NCBI GenBank assembly: GCA_001574975.1
Contig: KQ965763.1
Span: forward strand, 2,536-66,535
From: Gonapodya prolifera JEL478
Lineage: Eukaryota; Monoblepharomycota; Monoblepharidomycetes; Monoblepharidales; Gonapodyaceae
Direction of reading: 5' to 3'
Length of the DNA: 64,000 bases
This document shows positions 42,881 to 52,593 of the stretch, piece by piece; the first letter of the stretch is position 1; the number at the start of each line of letters is the position of its first letter. The position numbers were made by a program, and so were the translations under genes. Below the pieces are notes generated by a model. The model saw only the letters and a list, made by a program, of their open reading frames with translations, was not told the DNA's origin and ran no database searches.

Positions 42881-43467
42881 AGAGTGGTTCGTTGAACCAC
42901 AGTTGCAACAGCTAGCTCAGCGAATCGATCCATTCCTGGGGGGGAAATCGTGACGTGTTACTGGGCAGGAACTGCAGTCAGTCAGCTCAACGACCTGGGA
43001 CGTTAACTCGAGCTCGATGCGAGCTCACGGGATCAAAGCCGAGCGCTAGTGGTGCAGCTTCACGGGGAGGTCGCTGGTGTGGAATTTTTGGGGTCTCAGC
43101 TAAGCGTACAGAGTTCTGCCTGTGTCGGCACATTCCCTCCCACAACACAAACACGATGAGGGGAGCCCAAAGATCGCGGGCTCTTTCACGACGCAATATC
43201 GGCAATGATCGGCGATACCCCTCTCGAAGGTCCGATCACTCGACATCCCCAACCGGCGTGTCGTCGCGGACAAAGACTTAGCGGCCGGTGACGACGCCAC
43301 GCCTACACCCATCGACCGGAAGGGAAACGGGCCAACCTCCGAATGCTGGTGCGGAAGTTTGCGTTCGGAGTGTCTTTGAGTGACCATAGCACCATTTCAC
43401 ACTTCCTCTCCGATCGGATCGCACCGCACCCCGCACCCGCGTCGATCCCCGCTTCGATCCTTTCTCC
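42881..43467. other. Intergenic region upstream of the calaxin-like gene
   Basis: No convincing gene. It separates two divergent genes and should hold both promoters. C/A-rich text precedes the calaxin ATG. Confidence 0.4.
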
Positions 43468-45058
43468 ATGTCGCGTCCCTCTGCTGCGTCGCCCACGCCC
43501 GCGCCCGCTGCGCCCGTCGCCGTGCTCGGCGGATTCGTTGTTCCACCCGCGGGTGCAGGAGCAGCCAAAGGAAACGTGTTCAACTGGGACGAGATGTGTA
43601 GAGTCACTTACTGTGTGTGCCTGCTCGGCAGTAGTGCGGAGGGGGTGGGAGCGCGTAGGGGTTACATGCAGAATTTATCGCACTCGATTGCGCTGGTACG
43701 CGCGTGGGGTGGGAGCAGGCGGCACGTCGTGGAGGCGAACTGAAATTGCAGTCGTAGCAGCCAAGTGGATGGTTCGGCGATGCTCGGGGGAAGTGGTAGA
43801 GCGGGAAGAAGCGAGTAGAAAAGATCGATCTGACATTCCCTCTCCAGTTTCCCGCCAAGACCTCGAATCCCTCGTGCGACAATACCAGCGCCTGGTCTCT
43901 TCTTCCTCCGGCACGTCCGTCTCCTCGGCGCCCTCCGCAGGTGGCGCTTCGGGAGGAAGCTTCTGGTTGGAAAAGGTTGACAGGACGAGGTTCCGTGATA
44001 TGCTCGCAGACGCGTTCGAGATCGACGATTCGTTGTTGATGGACCGAGGTGCGTGCAGGAGATTGGGGGTCGGGGGTTGGTAGCGTTGCCGGAGTGTCGA
44101 CTTCAGAGGTAGGGATTGCGACGCGAGGGAGCCGGAGGCTATGTGCTCCTGCTGGGACGTCGAGCACGATAACCGAATGCTGGGAGTGTCCAATGACGGG
44201 GAAATTTGTGGTACCGTCGTGTTCTTTGGCATCTTCTACATACCACATTCTCAACCAACGCCATCCTCCCCTCCCCCCGGTGTCGCCCGCTAGTATTCCG
44301 TTGCTTCGACGCAGACTCTGACAACTACGTCAACTTTGAGGAGTTCATTCGTGGGATGTCGTTGTTCCTCAAAGGGAAGTTCGAGGAAAAAGCAAAATGT
44401 GAGTTGTCGACCTACCGTTTCGTCAATCCACAACTCGACACGTGCACCCTTCTCAATTCACCTCTCGGCGACGTACCTTGGTAATCCACGTCTCGACATC
44501 CCCCACCTCTCATCAACCGCCGTCCTCCCCCCGACCCCCACCAACGCCAGTCTGCTTCCGGGTCTACGACCTAAACGGCGACCGCTTCATCTCCAAAGAC
44601 GAGATGTACCAAATGCTCAAGAACTCGCTCGTGCGCGCCGTCGACGAGGACGAGGACGGCGTCAAGGAGCTCGTGGAGATTGCGCTCAAGAAGCTCGACG
44701 AGGACCATGATGGACGTGTGTCGGATGCGGATTGGAGTGGAGCCGTGAATAAGGAGACGTTGCTCCTGGAGGCGTTTGGGAAGTGCTTGCCGGCGGAGCG
44801 GGTGCGTGGTCTTTGGTGTTCCTTGCCATGATTGAGGAGGGCTTGACCCATCCTGTCCTTTATTCCCTTGTGAATTGCTCATCCAACCCTCCCCGACCCA
44901 ACATCAAAAATTCCCTCTCCTCGAACTGCGCAAAACTCCAGGCGATCCAGAAATTCCTCGCACCCCCAAGCGGAACACACCTACCCGACGACGTAACGAA
45001 ACGCCCCGTCACGGTCGTGCCGCTGCAGGTGGCGAAGCGGGCCGTGGCGGCGAAATGA
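43468..45058 (+). CDS. Calaxin/EFCAB1-type ciliary EF-hand protein
   Basis: About five exons. The Pro/Ala-rich N-terminus (43468-) is spliced to [16 protein letters not shown], then [47 protein letters not shown] (EF-hand), [26 protein letters not shown] (EF-hand), then [22 protein letters not shown] (EF-hand), [14 protein letters not shown]. This matches human calaxin block by block ([28 protein letters not shown]). Calcium ligands DxDxD/N in each loop are present. A last exon adds [14 protein letters not shown]. Calaxin links calcium to outer-arm dynein, so the organism should build motile flagella. GTGAGT-type donors follow EEKAKF and DRG-like codons; inner intron edges were not all checked. 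Confidence 0.88.
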
Positions 45059-45429
45059 AATGTGTTCGAGCGGATGGGGACGAAATCAAGTGGTGGTTTC
45101 AAGACGACGTATTCATGAATGAAACTTTTGGGTTGAAGATTTTGTTTCGGTCACGCGCGCTCCTACGCTCTCGTTTCTACCGTCCACCTTCCGTTCTCGA
45201 TCGTATACTGTCTTTTCATGGACTTTGTACCGCTTCCATTTCGACTCTTTTGATACCTGATCCGGCTGACACCATTCCTAACAATCACGACGTCGGCCAA
45301 ATCACGGCTATTGAACCAAGAAACAAGTATGTCACGATTTCACATAGGAACTACAAAGCTACAGACGGAGAGTTAAACAGCATTTTCGAATGAACTCGCT
45401 TTGGATGAAGTATGACACGGCTTCAATCT
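45059..45429. other. Convergent intergenic region
   Basis: Lies between the ends of two convergent genes and should hold both 3' UTRs. No gene seen. Confidence 0.4.
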
Positions 45430-46690
45430 TCAAGCGCAGTTCAGGGCCGAATCATTATCCTGGAACCCATACCCCTCAATCGCCTCGTTACACACCGCAA
45501 TAGCGACCTTCTTGGTAGTCCCACTATTGGTCCCATACACCGCTCCTCTCGCGACCCAAAAGTTTCCGTTTTCCTGGTTACACTCAAACGAGGACACTTC
45601 GCCGTAGGACCCGTGGTTATGGAGCGCATTCCAGATGTTCTGGCAGTCCCCGCCGTTCTTGATCTTGTTTCGGCAGAAGCGGAACTGGAACTTGGCGAAC
45701 CATGTGTCGTGGATCGCGGCGAAGGCTTTGTTGAGCACCTTGTAGGCGCAGGTGTGCTGGTACTCGCCGGTTTTGTGAGGCGGCGGCGGAGGTGGTGGGG
45801 GCGGAGGGGGAGGCGGGGGCGGAGGTGGTGGCGGAGGTGGTGGCGGAGGTGGTGGGGTTGGTGCTACAAGTGGGAGAACGGGAAAACGAACGTGATTCAC
45901 AACCAACACTTCAATGATCCCATTGAGTTCAAATGTAAAACATGGCAACTTACGAGGGGAAGGAAACTTGCAGCTGCGAGGCCGGACAGAGATCATCGAC
46001 AGAGACCATAGAAGAGACGCAAAACGGTCACAACAGGTCTCAGCAATCGGTTTCAACTTGCGAGCACTCACCTTGCTAGCGTACTATCCCAAGATGCTCC
46101 TGACACACAAACACAACCATTTGTGGCATCCCAGCGGCTATTGAGCGAGCAGCACTGTCCCTGAGGAGCCGCCGTGTAGAACAATTTGCAGACACATTCG
46201 TGGTTTAGAGAGGGAATCGTGCCCCAGACGTTGCACACGGGAATTCTACCGTAGCATCTGAAACAAGAAACCGATCAATACGTCTCCGACGGAAATCATT
46301 CGACAAATGGCTAATTAGTACAACCGGCAGAGGTATTCTCAGGCAGGTCATTCGATGCAATAATCACCCCCCAAGACATCGCGCGCTGCTTCAACTCACG
46401 TATTCCCATTCCACGACGTACCGGCGTTGCACACGCAACCTCTGGAGCTGTCCCAGTAGCTGTTGGGTGAGCAGCACTGGCCGTTCCCTCCCTTTGTCCA
46501 TCCGGTCTTGCATGTGCATTGACCGGTTGTATCTGACGGCCACACCTGTGTTCCCCACGGGCAATCTCTGCGCGCGAGATGGTGTTTGGTCCCTTGAATC
46601 TCTGCAACAGTCGGGAGGTTGTCGGACTGGGCAGTGGCGATACTGAAGGCAGAGAAAAGCAAGACGAGATCAAACCACGCGAGGATCGGT
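45430..46690 (-). CDS. Secreted Cys-rich protein with polyproline bridge
   Basis: Several exons; start approximate. A hydrophobic N-terminus (FDLVLLFSAFSIATAQS) looks like a signal peptide, with cleavage after ATA. Two Cys-rich modules follow: CPWGTQVWP, CTCKTGWTKGGNGQCC, GCVCNAGTSW, and in the next exons CYGRIPVCNVWG, CVCKLFYTAAPQGQCC, CVCVSGASW. A run of about 25 consecutive prolines comes from a GGTGGCGGAGGT-type tract at about 45776-45855. The C-terminal domain of about 110 residues (CAYKVLNKAFAAIHDTWFAKF, CRNKIKNGGDCQNIW, ARGAVYGTN, VAIAVCNEAIEGYGF) has six Cys and is not recognised. Extracellular or wall-associated, by signal and composition. Confidence 0.65.
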
Positions 46691-47208
46691 ATCTTGAGCT
46701 ACGAGGGAGGATGGATATATTGGAGCGCCAGGGTCAGACGTGAAACTGCTTGAGTCGAAGAGTGTGGTGATGAATTGCGGTTTGATGGCTCCCACCCACC
46801 ATTACTGCCACGTCTCCAATGTGATCGCGGGAAGAAACGTGCGATGCAGCGATTTCAAGAGAGCCGGAGTATCCGTGGCCAAGGCAGTGGAACAGTTCGG
46901 CGCTCAGCCCAGCTTGCCCCATCCTTGCCCCTCCCCGGCATGCAGTTTTTTTCTTGTCTTTTAACCTGGTCCTCGGGTTGACAATCGAAACTTGGTATAT
47001 GCACGCCGCCAGAATGTGAGAAACTGAAGATATCGGAGCTGAACAGCCCAATGAACATTTGGCCGGTGAAAGGGTCTGTCTCAAAACAGCTGAACCAGAA
47101 GATTTGCAATCCGAGAAAGGTCTCAGGACGTATGTTCATATCCTCGATATAAATAATGGTACTGTACTGTACATTCTGGGGTTATCCCAATGCATACGTA
47201 AATACGAT
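46691..47208. other. Intergenic region between two minus-strand genes
   Basis: Upstream of the Cys-rich secreted gene, so it likely holds that gene's promoter and possibly its first exon. No other coding signal. Confidence 0.35.
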
Positions 47209-48400
47209 CTAGCACTTCTCAATCTTGCAGTCAGGCCCCCCCGCCGACACGCATACTTTGGTTCCAGAAAGGTCACAGCTGCCGTCATATGTGCCGTCCG
47301 CGTTGAGCAGTGGCTTATCGAACGCCTTGTACTCGGCAGCGCTGTGTGACAGAGCAATTGTACTATTTCGCAGAATCGATGCGAGACAGCGCTGATTATT
47401 GTATCATTCACATTTTACCAGAGTTTTGAGTTACCTGAAGCAGTGAATGCGGCCAATTTTGGCGACTTGGAAAACGTTGCCAGTGAAATCATTTCCATCA
47501 AGAAGAACCTGACGCAAGTTACTGAGCTTTGTCAGCGACTGAGGGATGGTGCGAGGGGCTTGGGCGCACCTCGCAGGTTGCTGAGTCCGATTCCGCTGAG
47601 GCCACCCTCCACACACCGACACGTCAACGAAATCACACGCAACCACCTCTCATAAGCGGATAAGACATAGCGTAAATTAGAATTTAGGCGATTTATAGAC
47701 GACTTTGTATCTGTTACAAAGGAAGCTCAGCTCTACCCAAAACTAGCTCTGCTTCGGAACCCCCCCGTCGTCACCCCCTGGTCACTCGGTGTGACTGCCC
47801 GTCTCGTACTCGTACCCCGTGTCTCACCCATACTCGTTACCTGCACGCCGCCTGCGTGCCCCCCGGCCTTCCCCGTAGACACTCCGCAGAACCCCCCGCG
47901 ACCGCTCCCCCTGACAATGGGTCCAGTCAGTCAGCCGTTGTCTACCACGGCGACCAACCTCAAATTGGGCATGCTCCCGAAGCAGTCCAGAAGTGACGTT
48001 GGCGCGGTCGGGAAGTTGCCCATCCAGAGTAGCTCGAGCTTCTGGAGCTGGCAGAGTGACGCGGGGACGGGACTGGCGGCCAAGTCTTTTTTACTCAGAT
48101 CGAGAGTGCGGAGGTTTGGAAACGCAGTTGAAAGTGTGTCGATGACAGGTTGTGGTGTGTCCGAGAGACAAAAGTAGGATAAATCCAACCCAATGATGCG
48201 ACCATTGGCGCAGCTCGCGCATCTATTTGGGCCGCATTGATATGGAGTCAGTCAAGGATTTCATTCTTAAGAGGTGATCACTTACCCCGAATTGCAGCAA
48301 TCGTCGCCAAAGTAGGTCTGGTCGCTCAAGATCTGCTGCAGAGCTGTGCAGTCCGAAGGGACGGAGACAGATCAAGGGTGACATGGCTGAGCTTCGGGGT
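47209..48400 (-). CDS. Secreted leucine-rich-repeat protein without membrane anchor
   Basis: Multi-exon; start approximate. Cap: DCTALQQILSDQTYFGDDCCNSG, then RIIGLDLSYFCLSD. LRR text: FPNLRTLDLSKKDLAASPVPASLCQLQKLELLWMG, MPNLRLVAVVDNG and LTKLSNLRQVLLDGNDFTG. The C-terminal cap exon is SAAEYKAFDKPLLNADGTYDG, then CDLSGTKVCVSAGG, ending CKIEKC at 47209. Same fold family as the gene at 20203-23352 but shorter and lacking the transmembrane and cytoplasmic exon. Its 5' end abuts and may overlap the 3' end of the EXORDIUM-like gene. Role: extracellular binding, by analogy. Confidence 0.65.
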
Positions 48401-48428
48401 CCCACATGCGCTTAACCAGGTACTTCCG

Positions 48429-49866
48429 TCAGTTCCATTGCTCGTTGAAAAGAGCCCCTTGACCATCAACAGCGGTGTTCCCGTAGTTGGCTGTGCAATT
48501 TGTGTTTTAGCGTGAGCTCCTAAAAGGGTTGATAAAACTTACAAGCGCAGTTTGTGGCTGATCCGACAAAGTAGAGGTGGTAATTTGATTGAAATACGAA
48601 ATCACAGGGATCAGTCTCGCTTTCTCTTTGCAACTCCAGAAAACATTCATCTGGCGGAAAACCGTCATTCCAGCCATGCGCTTTGTCTGACCAAGCATCG
48701 AGTGACGGGTCGGCCCGCTTATTTACACAAATGAGCAAAACGGAAAGTTGCAATTACACCCGAAACAGCAAAATCTTACAGGGCTGACCGCGAAGTTGAG
48801 AATACCGTTTGCAATCCTCTCGATGATAATGTCCACATCGGGGTTGCCGTTGGGAGAGACGTCGATTTTGTGTGACGTGCATCCCATAGTTCCATCCTTT
48901 GAGGTGGCCTTGGGGGTTCCGGCATAGACCCAGCGAACGTCCGGTGCTCTGCTGCTAATTCGATTGGCGTTGTCCTGCTTTGCGGCGATTTTAGAAGCCG
49001 CGGTGCTCCCAACCTCTGTGATCAAACAAGGGTTGTATCCGAAGATTAACGAATGTCAGCCGCGAGTGAAAGAGTGTTCCTTACTGGAACAATAGCCCCT
49101 CATGAATCCGGCCTCGAGTGTTTGATCGTCCGTAAGAACAAGGTAGATAACGGTCTGGTCCGTTGGCAATCGGTCCACTTGAATGTGTGCTTGAACTTTG
49201 TTTACGGAAAAGATGTTTGATGAATGAGTCCCATTCAAAGTAAGTGACCGTCCGAGACGTGATCAAATGTAAGGAGGTCGTTGTAGTTTTTGGAGGTGCG
49301 GAAGTTGAGGAATTTCCCCATCGAGTATGAGGGTTCATCAGTTTGGCCGTTGTGCTTCAGAGTACTCGACACGAATTTTTTGGGTGAGGTGCCTGTCTTA
49401 TCAATGTTGTAGTACCTAAACGCGACGATATCCTTGTGGCTCAACACCTTTTCCGCATGCACAAAGAAAGACTCGGAGTGTACTCACTTCGTCGCCACCT
49501 TCCAAACATCAGATTTGTCGAAACCGGTTATGAAGTCGGTGATGATGGCTTTGTTGTTTGGAGTCCAATTTGCACCGTACCAAACTACAACCGATGTGAA
49601 CAAGAAGGCATCAGCGAGTTCCTAGCGGAAAGATGACGACGGACTCTTATTAATGTAAACATTGATCGGGTTTTCATCGACTTGCGACCCGGGGTGTATG
49701 CAACTTGAGGTGGAATGGCGGTCAGACCGTTTGAAGCGCGTATCCCATTCGGGAGGAGGAGCAGTACTCCCGCGAACACACTGAAAACCGCGAAGGAAGG
49801 CTGGTGCAAAGAACCAACGGCCCATCGAAGCAGTTCGTTAATCGCGAGGCGCAGGACGAACGACAT
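48429..49866 (-). CDS. EXORDIUM/phosphate-induced-protein-1-like secreted protein
   Basis: Start ATG at 49866: MSFVLRLAINELLRWAV, a hydrophobic stretch (FAVFSVFAGVLLLLPNG) and signal-like cleavage. Exons then read YINKSPSSSF, VWYGANWTPNNKAIITDFITGFDKSDVWKVATK, YYNIDKTGTSPKKFV, LPTDQTVIYLVLTDDQT, RWVYAGTPKATSKDG, then a PNGNPDVDIIIERIANG block and DPSLDAWSDKAHGWNDGFP. This is the order of plant EXO/PHI-1 proteins (YYGxWT, IVTDFLxSL, WWKTTEKYY, AVYLVLT, PNGDxGVDGMI). The last exon reads to NEQWN then TGA (48431-48429), but the same frame continues RKYLVKRMWDPEAQPCHP to a TGA at 48372, the usual EXO tail. In plants the family affects cell expansion and sugar response in the wall. Confidence 0.75.
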
Positions 49867-49961
49867 CTGGGTGGTGAGAAGTCTTATATATTTGGGGAAT
49901 GACCTTGCCAGGTAAATTGAAGGGATTTGGCGAAGAGAGTTTGTTCCTGTTACCTTAACCC

Positions 49962-50004
49962 TCAGTGTCAAGTGTCAGTGTCAGTGTCACGCCCTCAGTG
50001 TCAG
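49962..50004. repeat. Short tandem repeat (TCAGTG-type)
   Basis: The string 'tcagtgtcaagtgtcagtg' and neighbours repeat 'cagtgt' five times. It sits upstream of the EXORDIUM-like gene in 49867-50339, a stretch with no other recognised content. Confidence 0.7.
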
Positions 50005-50339
50005 GTATTCGGTGGGACATAAAACGGAAGTTCGGAACCACAACGAAACAAGGACCAACAATAACTAAAGGTGCGCACAATGAAAATTATCTTAGGCGAC
50101 AATCGGGTCCGCTCATCAACAATTGACTTCCCCAAGGATCCCCGTACAGCTCTGGCGCCATGCTTGAAACCCCGACCAAGGAGTTGGTTGAGGTTTATTA
50201 GCTGATCTCCTTTTTCCTGGGGATTATTGGCCCGGAAAACATCATCCCCTCTCTCGATTTTCATAGAATGCCTCAACTTTGTCCGATTATGTACATTAAT
50301 ATGCCGCAGATGCTTGATTTGAACTTGCAGCTCTAAATA

Positions 50340-51548
50340 CAAACTATGCTCGGCGAAAAAGTCTTTGCAAAGAAAAATGATTTAGGGCCATGCATGACTG
50401 CTCGCATGGTAAGCTGCTTTCTTGAAGTAGCACCAGGGAGGGAACGTCCGGAGAAGGAAGACTTCACGTTTTTCTGGCCCGAATTGCTGGTGAGCTGTGT
50501 GGAATCAATCGGCGCGCGTTCCCAGTCCCAATGCCCCTTTCCAGTCGATCGACTAACGTCGCCAGTCGGATCAATAAACCGGTGCCCAACGAATCGCCAG
50601 CGACGCCACGCAGTGGACAAACTGAACCACGAGGGTGGAGATTCCAACCGCTTCAATCTGCCCCTTTTGGTTCGGCGCATACGAGAGTGGAACAACTTGG
50701 ATTGTCACGCCGGCGTCTCCGGTGTCGACACTCATGTTTCCAAGGGCAAAAGCGAGGCATGCCAAGGTGGTGAGAAGAAGGAGAATGGAGCCAGCTGGGA
50801 CCAGGATGCTGGAGGAATAGTTGCCGTTACATTTTGTTCCGAGTCACAGTGTTCTCCAACAAGGCAAATGGACCCACCTCGTCAGCGCTACGAGTTTCTT
50901 CTTCACGATAACGTATCCCATAACAAGGACATACAATGCAGTGCAGAAGGTCGCCACCCCAGAGAGTCCCATCACTGTTCGGAGAACGGATCTCGGTGCT
51001 TCGGATGCGTTCATGGCCACCACAGCCATGAAGCAGAGGACTGCAAGGTAGCAATACAGAAACGACGCGCTGAAGAGGGCGGTGAGGTATATAATGATCT
51101 GCGATCGCGAATTGACGGTAGAGAGTTGGTGAGGACGTCCCTTCGCGATGCGAAAAGCATCGGGAAATAGAAGCCACCTTCACCGCAAGATACCGTTGCG
51201 GCTTCCTGTATCCCCTCAGCGCCGGTATTCCCTCGTCATCATCCATCAGGCCCTCAATTCGTTCCACGAAGGTTTGGAAGCCATTGTGGACTCCGAGCCG
51301 GCCTTGTCGGTCGCGGGGCTGACTGGTGAGCTCGACACTCTCCCCGCCCTGCAGAGAGGGAAAAGGCATCGCCCGAGTGGGGCTCGTTTGGCGATTGCTT
51401 GTTCGTGAAGTGGTGGCTGCAGAAACCCGAAGAATTTTTCACCATCGTATTTTCTCCCTTTCCCGTGCTCCCAGTCGGCATCATGACTGAGCAGTGTATC
51501 GCTCGAATGGGAGCCTGAAATTATGTTGAAGCTCATGGAGGCTCGCAA
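50340..51548 (-). CDS. Multi-pass membrane protein of unknown family
   Basis: Multi-exon; ends approximate. N-terminal hydrophilic part: MSFNIISGSHSSDTLLS, QPRDRQGRLGVHNGFQTFVERIEGL, ALRGYRKPQRYL. Membrane segments follow: SQIIIYLTALFSASFLYCYL with AVLCFMAVVAM, then TVMGLSGVATFCTALYVLVM, then SILVPAGSILLLLTTLACLAF, then ISTLVVQFVHCVASLAIRW. At least four helices. The frame changes between segments are consistent with short introns (GTGGGT after LTR). No transporter or receptor signature is recognised. The first exon overlaps the start of the plus-strand MYND gene by a few bases. Confidence 0.55.
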
Positions 51549-52498
51549 GGATGGGTACCGGCGAGCGATTGCAAAATTTTCTCAGGTGTGGGTGGACGCA
51601 GACAAGGTGGCAGACGACACCACACGTTATAAGGAGGCGGTGAAACGTGCCATCGGACACCCGTGGGGCAGTCTTCGCCGGGAGACTGACACGGTCAACG
51701 TCGCAACCTCGCGCAAGGTGTTGCGACAGCTGTTTGCCAGCTCGTTTGGGAGAGATCTGGCGCGACACTCGTATAGCACAGTACCGGCACAAAGGCTGTA
51801 CGAGTGGGGTATCCCATTTGCAAAATATGCGGTCCAATTGCGTGCGTGTCGTCGGATCCTGTTCGAGCCCACGCTGAATCTGCTCTCAGGCTTCATCGTA
51901 CCATCGCTGTCATCTTCGTCGTTGGTTTTGATATCGCGCGGCAATCATCTTCCCGCCAGCAGAAAAAACGTACTCTCTCTATTATGGTCGTATCCTCGTG
52001 GCAGCACATTCTAATCCGGTTGGTCGCATCCGATATGACAAGGGAAGACGCAAAGTACTGCGAACGTGTGATGAAAGCGAACCACTTGCTCCAATGAGCG
52101 CTGGTGTCGATCGAGTCCAGAATCAAACAGGATTGGCTTGACAGAGAGAAGTAGGGCATGGTCGGTCATAAAGTACAGCTTGGTTGAAGGAGCTTTGCAA
52201 CATCGGTTTGATTTGCACTTACCATTTTACGAAACATTTGTCCCACCTGGGCTTGATCACGTCCAGGAGGTGTTGGACTCCCTGCGGAACAGCGAGAGGA
52301 CATTGAGAAACTCAAACGTTGAGTCCGTCTGCGCAGCTGTCGAGTGCACCAACTTGGCACCGAAAGACGTGTGCACGGTGCCAGATGGCCATGTACTGTG
52401 ACGCTCTGTGCCAAAAGGCACATTGGAAACGTCACAAGCCGCTGTGCAGAGAGGACTTTTGGAACGTAGAAGGTGGAATATTTGAACAGTCTACATAA
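51523..52498 (+). CDS. MYND zinc-finger protein, third family member (possible pseudogene)
   Basis: N-terminal frame: MLKLMEARKDGYRRAIAKFSQVW, VLRQLFASSFGRDLARHSYS, YEWGIPFAKYAV. Middle pieces: FDIARQ, RLVASDMTREDAKYCERV, GALQHRFDLHLPFYETFVPPG. C-terminal MYND: VCAAVECTNLAPKDVCT, then in the +1 frame RCQMAMYCDALCQKAHWKRHKPLC and an end GGIFEQST. The finger is complete only if one base is gained between VCT and RC, too close for an intron, so this is a frameshift or sequence error. It is on the opposite strand from the tandem pair at 28-31 kb and more diverged. Confidence 0.5.
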
Positions 52499-52593
52499 GT
52501 TAACTACAAGTGTATTTAAATGTTTTTTTAAGCAAATTATGAAATCGTAACTACATTTTTGAGAGAATGTTCACTGAATTTTAAACTCACAAC

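Noticed and set aside
45776-45855. Minisatellite as an independent repeat locus
   Set aside because: It lies in frame inside the secreted protein gene and codes the proline run, so it is treated as part of that gene.
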